Assembly: GCA_951640165.1 (NCBI GenBank)
Contig: OX621260.1
Coordinates: 18,680,001 to 18,744,000 of the forward strand
Source: Pseudoips prasinana
Lineage: Eukaryota; Arthropoda; Insecta; Lepidoptera; Nolidae
Reading direction: 5' to 3'
DNA: 64,000 nucleotides
Below the pieces are notes generated by a model that was not told where the DNA came from, searched no databases, and saw nothing but the letters and a program-made list of their open reading frames with translations. Every line of letters begins with the position of its first letter. The stretch's first letter is position 1. Below are positions 23,301-32,300 of the stretch, in pieces. A program made the translations under genes and the position numbers.

Positions 23301-26300
23301 AAGTCTTTAAGCCATTTCAGAGGCCCAATGGACGGCTTGAACATCTCTGACAATTTGGTTACCCTAGGGTAACCAAATTCATTGCCCATACGATAAGTAA
23401 ATATTGGCCTGTAAGAGTGGAGTCGCAAGCATAAATTTTAGAAGAAAGATTCTATGACAAACTTCCCATTGATATCAGAGAAATGTCTACGAAAAAGTTT
23501 AAAAGGACTATAAAAGCCAAATTCTGTAGCAAGCAAGTATTATATTATTTTAAATGAAAAAATGGCATGGGATTGATTGGCTCTAGATTAACATATTTAA
23601 GTACAATGTTATCATATTAGAAAATCAATATTTTTAAAAAGGATTCCTACTGAGTTTTCTGGCAGTGTTTTTAGTAGCTGCCGCATCATGCACTGCGCGG
23701 TAGGGTAAATAAAATTTACGATTCCTCAAATTTAATATTTCAACGGAATAAATGAATTTTAAATTAGTCAGAGTTAATTCACGATACTGATCTGATTGCT
23801 TTGGCAAACTTTTCCACAATTCAGCCATTGTCGCTATATTACTACATTTGGGAGCCCAATTATGGAGTGTCACATTGAGCTACTCCCAGGCGTTTTAACA
23901 TTGTACGGAGACATTAGTCAGGCAGGTGTTATTCCCGCCTTCTGAGTCCATAAACTCCACCACTCCATAATCCAGATTTTCTCTTTATCTATATTTTGCA
24001 ATTGTATAGACGCCAGCACATCAAATTACCCCGATCTGTCAAATTTCCCCAATTGAAAGTGAACCTTATGCTTATGTGTTAAAGTTGAAAATCTTAGATG
24101 GCGTCTGTACTACACTATAACAACGCAACAACCCCTGAGTAATTTTTATGTCTTTTAATTACTGTATCTAGAGGTCATCACTCATCAGTGTCATAAAATT
24201 GTCAGACTCAGGCCAAACAGACAGTTCATGCACACAAATATCTACCCTGGGCGTGCGCACGACCTGCGGCGTGAAGGGCAAGCATTTACCAACCACGCCA
24301 ATCTGATTATTCAAGTGACAAAAGGGATTGAGTTGTTCTGAGTCAAGACACATGATTGTAATTAATCTTAAATATATTTTAAGTTTATTTTTTTTACCGG
24401 AAGACGCAGCGTGGGCAGGCCCCCTACAAGATGGACCGATGATCTTGTGCGGGTCGCTGGAAACTGCTGGATGCAAATAGCACAAGACCGGCAATTGTGG
24501 AGATCTTTGGGCGAGGCCTTTGTCCAGCAGTGGACGTCTTTCGGCTGATATGATGATGATGATGATATTTTATTTTAAAAAAGGATTTCTACTGAGTTTT
24601 CTGGCACTGTTTCTCAGTAGATGCCGAACGTTTTTTACCCTACCGTGCATGACGCACGGTAGGGTAAAAAAGATGACGATTCCACATAAATGTAATTTTT
24701 TTACGGAATAAATGATTTGTGACTTTGACTTTAATTGACCATTACTATGTATAAAATTAATATGTAAAGAATTTAATTGACCATTAATATGTATAAAATT
24801 TCACAGTGAATTGAAAGTGATGTTAACAAGACGCAGCTGGAAAAAGAAGTTTTGGAAGTACAGTCTGTACGCATGGCTCATACCGCTGGTAGGAGTAGGA
24901 TTAGCTGAGGGTTTGGACCATACTCCTTCATTCCCTGACCAGTACAAACAAAACTTCGCTGAATGCTCAAACTCTGGTAAGGCTATGAAACGGTTTGTTA
25001 AATATTCATAGGCCTAACAGACTAACAAGATATAAGAGAAGACTAATTCTTAGAATTCCATGAATTCACCGTCCGGAAATTGGGTCCATCACGTGGTAGA
25101 GGAGGGAACACTCGACAGATTCTGAGCCTTGCGACTCAGATGTAGATTTAAGGGCCCCCTGTGATGCATCAACGCTCACCTTTTCTCTCTCAGTGTTCCC
25201 CCCTATTCCTAGCTAAATTTAGTATGATCCTAATAATGCCGCTTTGGATAGTTTCACTTGGACTCAAGAAAATAATAATTATTATTTAAGCCAATTCAGC
25301 ACGTATTTTTAGGGCCCTCTAATACATCTCCACACTGAGCCGAGATTTGAACCTTAAAGAGCCCCAAACTCCTTTTGGCGCGGATTACTTATTTTATTTC
25401 AAAATGGTTTTCAGCAAACAACCTCTTATTAAATGCAGGGAAAACGAAATGTATCAAATTCTCATTACCGAATGTGAGACAGGTTATACCAACAGTTGTA
25501 TTAAATGAGGAAATATTAGATTTAGCTCCGTCGACCGTATTTCTGGGATTGACACTAGACTCAAAATTGTAATGGGCTCCTCAGATTGAAAAGCTTGCAG
25601 CTAAATTAAGTTCGGCTTCCTATGCCGTTTGGAAAATAAGACAATTGTCAGATGAACGAACTGCTAGATCGGTGTATTTCGCGTACTTCCATAGTATTAT
25701 GTCCTATGGCATTCTGCTGTGGGGTTTGGCAGCTGACATAAGCACTATTTTCATTTTACAATAAAGATCAGTCAGAGCCATTTATGGGTTAGGTAGTCGC
25801 GAATCTTTGCGAACTTTGTTTAAAGAAGTAAATATACTAACGGTGCCATCTGAGTATATATATCAGAATATATTGTATGTTAGAAAAAATATTAATAACT
25901 ATAGAAAAAAAAGTGAACTGCATAACATAAATACTAGGAATAAAGACAAACTTGCAATGCCGGGCTTTAGAGTCAGCAAAACGAATAAATCATTTTTAGG
26001 AAATTGTATTAGGTTTTATAACAAGCTTCCTACTCATATTACTGATCTGCCTGACACAAGTTTCAAGACACATATTAAACGTGTACTTATGGCAAGGGGT
26101 TATTATACCACTAAAGAGTACATCGATGACAAAGACGCCTGGCGCTTACCACCTACCTGTACATTGCTCGCTGGAGATCTTGTAGCCATATAGACATGAC
26201 TAATTTGTTTAGTTACGTGAACTATTTGGCTATCTGTAATATGATTGCTAAAATATTCTAAATTTAAATTTATTGACTCTGTCTCAAAATGAATAATGTT

Positions 26301-29300
26301 ATTTTTTAACGTTTTTTCTTTTGTTTCCTAAATATAATCTAAATTAATATTCATTCAGACAACCGATCGAGCAGATATTGTGTTTGTCTACTAAATAATT
26401 ACTTTAAGTGGACCAAATCCCGTGTTCATGCCCGCTTGAGTATGTTTCGCCGGACCGTCTCAACTGGGCCGTGTTGAAACCGGTAGTAGATGAACCTGCT
26501 GAGTTTGTTTCGCTGGGTCTTCTCAATTGGGGCGCATTGGATCCGGTGGTAGCATTAAAGCGCGACCGTCGTTTTAAACACAAGGTCCGTTATAATAATA
26601 ATACTGAATTCATTACTTAATATAGACAGAAACATTCAGACAATATGTAGTAAAATATAAATTTCAATGATTGAACCTAAACATAATCTCCTTGACAATA
26701 ACTTAATACAAGCTAGCTAATTATCACTACTATTATAAAATAAATTGTATAAATGTTATAACATTCCGTGTACCTAAAATTTCTGTAATATGCAACTAGA
26801 AATAATAACTGTATTACAACAAACATGTTCTGACTATTTACAAGCGCTTTTTTAAAGTCTACGTGAATAAAAACCTTTTTTATTTTACTTTATTGTCTTA
26901 TTTGCTAGATATTTCGAACCTCTGCTCGCCTCTATTAATGAAATAAGGAAATTTATTCAGCACTTGGGTATTTACATACACTTGTACTTGTCAATCTCAC
27001 AATGTATTACATGAACACAGTTTTAAAACAGTAATTAAAGCAACACATTTTTTTAATTAGACGGTGCGGTCTGTTCCGTCACATATATTTTTAATATCCT
27101 TAAATAAATAATAAATAGCAAGTAACTAAGCTATTATTGTTACTTTAGCAATAGTATATCAAATTAAAGAATTGAAAACAACGAGCAGTTGGCTAGCGCA
27201 AAAGCCTCTCAACCAGTAGCTTAATTTAAGCGACTAATACCTGAGGGCACCCTTATGGGGTATTTCTTCAGAGAAGCAGTAAAAGCCTCTAAAGAAGCCC
27301 CGTTCTTACCAAATAGAAAACTATCAACATGAGATCGAAATATAGGATACTAGTTGTGCCCCACGGTTTTACCCGCGTTTAACTTTATAAATTATATCCT
27401 ATGTGTTAATCCAGGGTGTCAGCTAACTCCAAACCAAATTTTATTAAAATCGCTCCAGCCGTTTAGACGTGAAGAAGTAACAAACATACACACTCACAAA
27501 CTTTCGCCTTTGTAATATAAGTGTGATGCATTATTTTTTTTAATTCTATTATACGGCTTCTTCGGCCTTATGAGCCATCTTCAGTAGTACATATTTTCAT
27601 TTCATTGGTTTTCGTCAATAATTTAATGTCATAATCCTTGTCCTACCGCAGTCAATTAGAGGAAACTTTTCTAGAGGCTACTATGGAGTTTTAAATTCAA
27701 CACAGAAAATAGCAATTCACGGCAATATGGCACTTTCATCTACTTGTGTACGTTGTCGGGGACGTTATGTCTAAAAATCCATCATATTTCCACATACAGC
27801 CTCGAATTTACACCAGTTTCTGAAAACGAAACAATGCCTCGATGCAGTATTTTTCGCGTTGGTACTAAAACTCCTAAAAATACATTACAGATAAAATATT
27901 TTAATTTGTAATTTAAAAAACGAATCCCAAAATAGCTAACCAACGCCGTTCTTTTTATTTGCAGACGTGCCACAGTATATTTGGGTGATAACACCGGCTG
28001 TACTGCTAACGTTAATCAACTTGATATTTTTCATAAAGACTGTACGATACGTCTATGAAACCAATAGAAGAATAGAAAAGGTTGCTGGATCTGGAAACTC
28101 AAACAGGATTAAAATGAGGCAGGTATTTTTTTTATATATCAGAGGGCGACAAACGAGCAAGTGGATCATCTGATGGTAAGTGATCACCGCCGCCCATGGA
28201 CACTCGCAACACCTGAGGAGTCGCGGGTGCGTTGACGGCCTTTAAAAGTCAGCAAACAAGTATTGCTGACCCTTCCCCCCATCCCAATGAGCTTTGGCAA
28301 CCTTACTCACACTCGGAAACACAAAATTACAAATGATTAATGTTATTATTAAGGAATGTCTTCTGTGTGGAGGTACTTCCCCAGTCAGGCTGCTCTTTGA
28401 GCGAATGAATGCTAGGCCCTACCTCTCTTAAAAAGGTAGACATTTTTAGTAGGAGTGGATGTTATCATCACGCGCTATTGTAATTTATTCATTAAAATGT
28501 GGCGCAACTAAACACGCTTCATCACATCAGCCAAAAAACGTCGACTGCTGGACAGAGGCCGGTCTTGTGCTACCCGCACCCACCGGCTTTCCATGACCCT
28601 TGCAAGATCGTTGATCCATCTTGTAGGGGCCTGCCCACGCTGGGTCTTACGGGTCGCCACTCGAGAACCTTTCTGCCAACTTAACATACTTTAAGCAGAT
28701 TTTAGCTTAAAGTGTGTTAATTTGCCGCTGGATGCGGGTAGCTAGCACAAGACCGGTCATTGTGGGGACCCTTGGAGCCTCCCTCAAGAAGCTCCACAAT
28801 GGCCGGCCTTAGTTCAGCAGTTGACGTCTTTCAACTGATATAATGAAGTGCGTTTAGCTGCACCACATTTTTATGAATAAATTACAATAACGCACAATGA
28901 CGACACCCACTATAAATTATCAGATAAAGTTCTTATGTTGATTGATGAAGCGTGGGCAGTGAAGCAAGTAAGTGTCTTGAAGTTTGAAGAGCACAGGAGT
29001 TTGGCTTGTAGACGATATTCTAATTTTAATTTGGCCGCTTCAGAACAGTTGATATATTAATTCTAATTTAAGAATCCATCTCTATAAAATGATTTTTAAG
29101 TTGACTTTGTGATGTTAGAATTTTTTTAAGGTTTTTACAACAACAAATTAACAACAATAATTATCAAAGAGCAGTAATTAGTAGTTGTTTATATCAATAG
29201 GAATAGTTTCCATCAGATCCGCGACAGCAGAAACTAATCAGAAAAAGAGCATAGTGTGTGCAGGTTTTTGCTAGTACACTATACAGCTATGTGTATGTTT

Positions 29301-32300
29301 ACACGACACACTAAAAAGATACCTATAAAAGGATATATACAAAGACTATCTATATAAATAAAAGCAGAAACTAACTAACTGATCGATCAACGCAAAGCAG
29401 AAACCCCTGGATATAGTAGGTACCATGAAATTTTGCGTAGAAGTTACTTAAGTGACGTAGGAAAGGAAAGAATTTTTGAAGATTCTCCCTCTAAGGGGGT
29501 GAAAAGAGTTCGCAGAGTTTGTATGGAACAACGGGTTTTTAACTTCAAACTTGGCATTTATATTAATACTGGTATAATAGGAATACATTTATAAGGATAA
29601 TGTATTTTATTTGCAAGATATTTTTATTTAAATCACTTTTTACTGTACATCTATAGTACTATTTCAATATGACTAATGGAAATCTTAGATAAATAAAACA
29701 AGGAGTTCCACAAGGTTCATTTTCGTTTTATTTGTAAATGATTTAATTAGCTATATGTTGGAACTAAGTGATTCTATACTTGTGCTTTTTGCCGATGATA
29801 CGGATGCTATTATTGCCGCCAAAGATGTTGATATACTGAATAGTAAAGTAAATAATGATCTTGCTCTCTTTCATCATTGGTTTAATATCAACAATCTCAA
29901 ATTGAATGTTGGTAAAACAAATGCCATGTTATTTAGGACGACGTCGAGAAACAAAGAAAAAAAATGACATAGTATTGAATGAAAATAAAATAAAATTGAG
30001 AGGCAGCGTAAAATTCTTAGGTATTCACATCGATGAAAGCCTAAACTGGAGAAAAGAAGTCACAGCTATAGAAAGCTCAATCAGTTCTGCTAGCCTTGGG
30101 AAGCCTTCGAGACGTGATCGCTATTGAGAAATTAAAAGTGGTATATTACTCGCTCGTAGAGTCGAAGCTTAGGTACACTATCATTCTATGGGGTGGTGGT
30201 TACGCGTACAATAGAAATACAGCTTTCATTATACAAAACAGGGCCATAAGAACCATGGTGAGAGTTCCACAGTGGGTATCGTGTAAGAAGTAATTTAAAG
30301 AACTTGAAATACTAATGGTCCCTTGTTTGTATATTTTAGTTCTTCTTACTGATCTCATGAAAAAGCTGCATAATTTCGAAACACCAGATGAAAGAAGTAA
30401 GCGGGAAGCTACTAGGCGTAGGGACATACAAAATAAGATGCAACCTCATTTAGAAGTAGTGCGTCATGCAGCAGGTTATCAGTCGGTGAAACTCATTAAT
30501 AAACGTCATGTACACTTGAAGTCGATTTACAACATACATCAGTTCAAGCAGCAGTTAAAATCATTTTTGTTATAGAAGTGCTACTACACCCTTGATGAGT
30601 TTCTCCGTGATACATACAACTAGACCTATTCATGCTAACAATTTTTATTGATATTATATTTTCAATTTTGACATCTGTATTGGTATGTGCAATATTTTTA
30701 TTTTTGACTTAGTATGGGAATTTGTAATATATTTGTTTTTGTTTTTAGCATAATTATTTTAAGTTATTTTAATTAACATAAAAATTAAATAAATACTTTT
30801 ATATTCTTCAATTGATATATATCATAATAATAATGTCCTCCCGACCGAATTTCGGCCACGGCGGCCAGTCTCCATTGAGACTAGCCAATTTCACAGGACA
30901 TATTATAGTGCACAGGTGTGTGCGCAAACACAGGGGCACGCTGATCCGATGGGACGCCTAGCGACACGACCGGAAAGAGTTCAGGTACAGGACCGACGGC
31001 TTTACGTGCTCTCCGAGGCACGGGGGTGTAATACCGCCAACTTCCTCCATTTCGCCATCTGTTATGACATTATATTATTTTTTTGACTATAGTGTAGATT
31101 GTTAAAAAAGTAAAATATTTTCATCATCAGTGTAATGATGTAAATGTTTTACTCTTTTAACAATCTTTTTTATCAATGAATTTCTATTGTAATTTTATGA
31201 TTTCTATTGTACCTTTGTTTGTTTTAATTTTATAATTTAATGTAAATTTTCATTACAATGTAAAAATTGTTACTGAAATAAATGAAATGAATACGATAAG
31301 TCATTTTCGCTATTAAGATTTGTGCTGGAATACCATGAAATATCATGTACAATATTGAACTTTATTGCATTGATCTTAGCGTTTAGCAAGTGGAGCAGGA
31401 ATCATGGGTTGAGTTAGAGCTCCATAGTGCCTTTGTTAACCTATTTATTTATCTTTTGTTCTCAGCTTGGGACATTACATTAAATTTTCTGTGGCAATGG
31501 GAGTGTCCTGGCTATTAGAAGCAGTCCCTTCGGAGGGAATACCGTCGTGGCTGTTCATACTCGTTAATTTCTACAACGTTTTCATCGGAGTTGCTATGTT
31601 CATAACATTTATATGTAAGAAAAAAATCTACAGATTACTTTGTAAAAGGTAAGTTCCTAGAAATTAACGCAGCACATACTATAAGTTTGTAATATATCTG
31701 TCTATAAACCTGTTTTCTGTGGCAATGGGAGTGTCCTGGCTATTAGAAGCAGTCCCTACAGATGGAATACCGATCGGCTGTTCAGACTCATTAATTTCTA
31801 CAATGTTTTCATCGGAATTGCTATGTTCATAACATTTATATGCGTAAAAGATCTATCATCAATAATGCACCCCTAACGTATAAAGTTGTAAGCTATCTGT
31901 CCATAAAATAAATTAAATATCAGGGGACATAGCTCACAGCATCTAGCACAAACTAAGCAAAGCTGTTCTATGAATACAGGACAACAGATAGAAATACTTA
32001 TATACCTACTTATTTATAAATATGTAAAATACACGGAAAACAACCATACCAAGACATGTTCATGAACACAAATATTTTTCTTTTCGAGGATCAAAACCTC
32101 AACCTTTTTACTACTGCGCAGAGGACAACTAATTGTGTGGCCCATACATAGCTGTTCCAAGACCTAAACTTGGTGTTATAGACATCCTTAGGGAACAACT
32201 TTTGTTAATTTGTGCATCACAAGGATTACGTGAATAAAAGCTTGCCAGGGCGCGGGAAACGGGTGCAGCGCTAGCGACTTTCAACTTGACCCATTTAGTC

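Noticed and set aside
26408..26620. Small repeat protein (70 codons) as a real gene
   Set aside because: It lies in a LINE 3' UTR and the matching copy at 45.5-45.7 kb does not clearly keep the frame; the DNA repeat is reported instead.
28960..29000. Missing GPCR exon near 28925-28977 (TATCAG|... CAA|GTAAGT)
   Set aside because: Splice-like signals exist, but the phase-0 frame from exon 6 hits a stop and the only open frame fits neither neighbour's phase.
31712..31860. Alternative TM6-7 exon
   Set aside because: It has a frameshift and lacks both splice sites.
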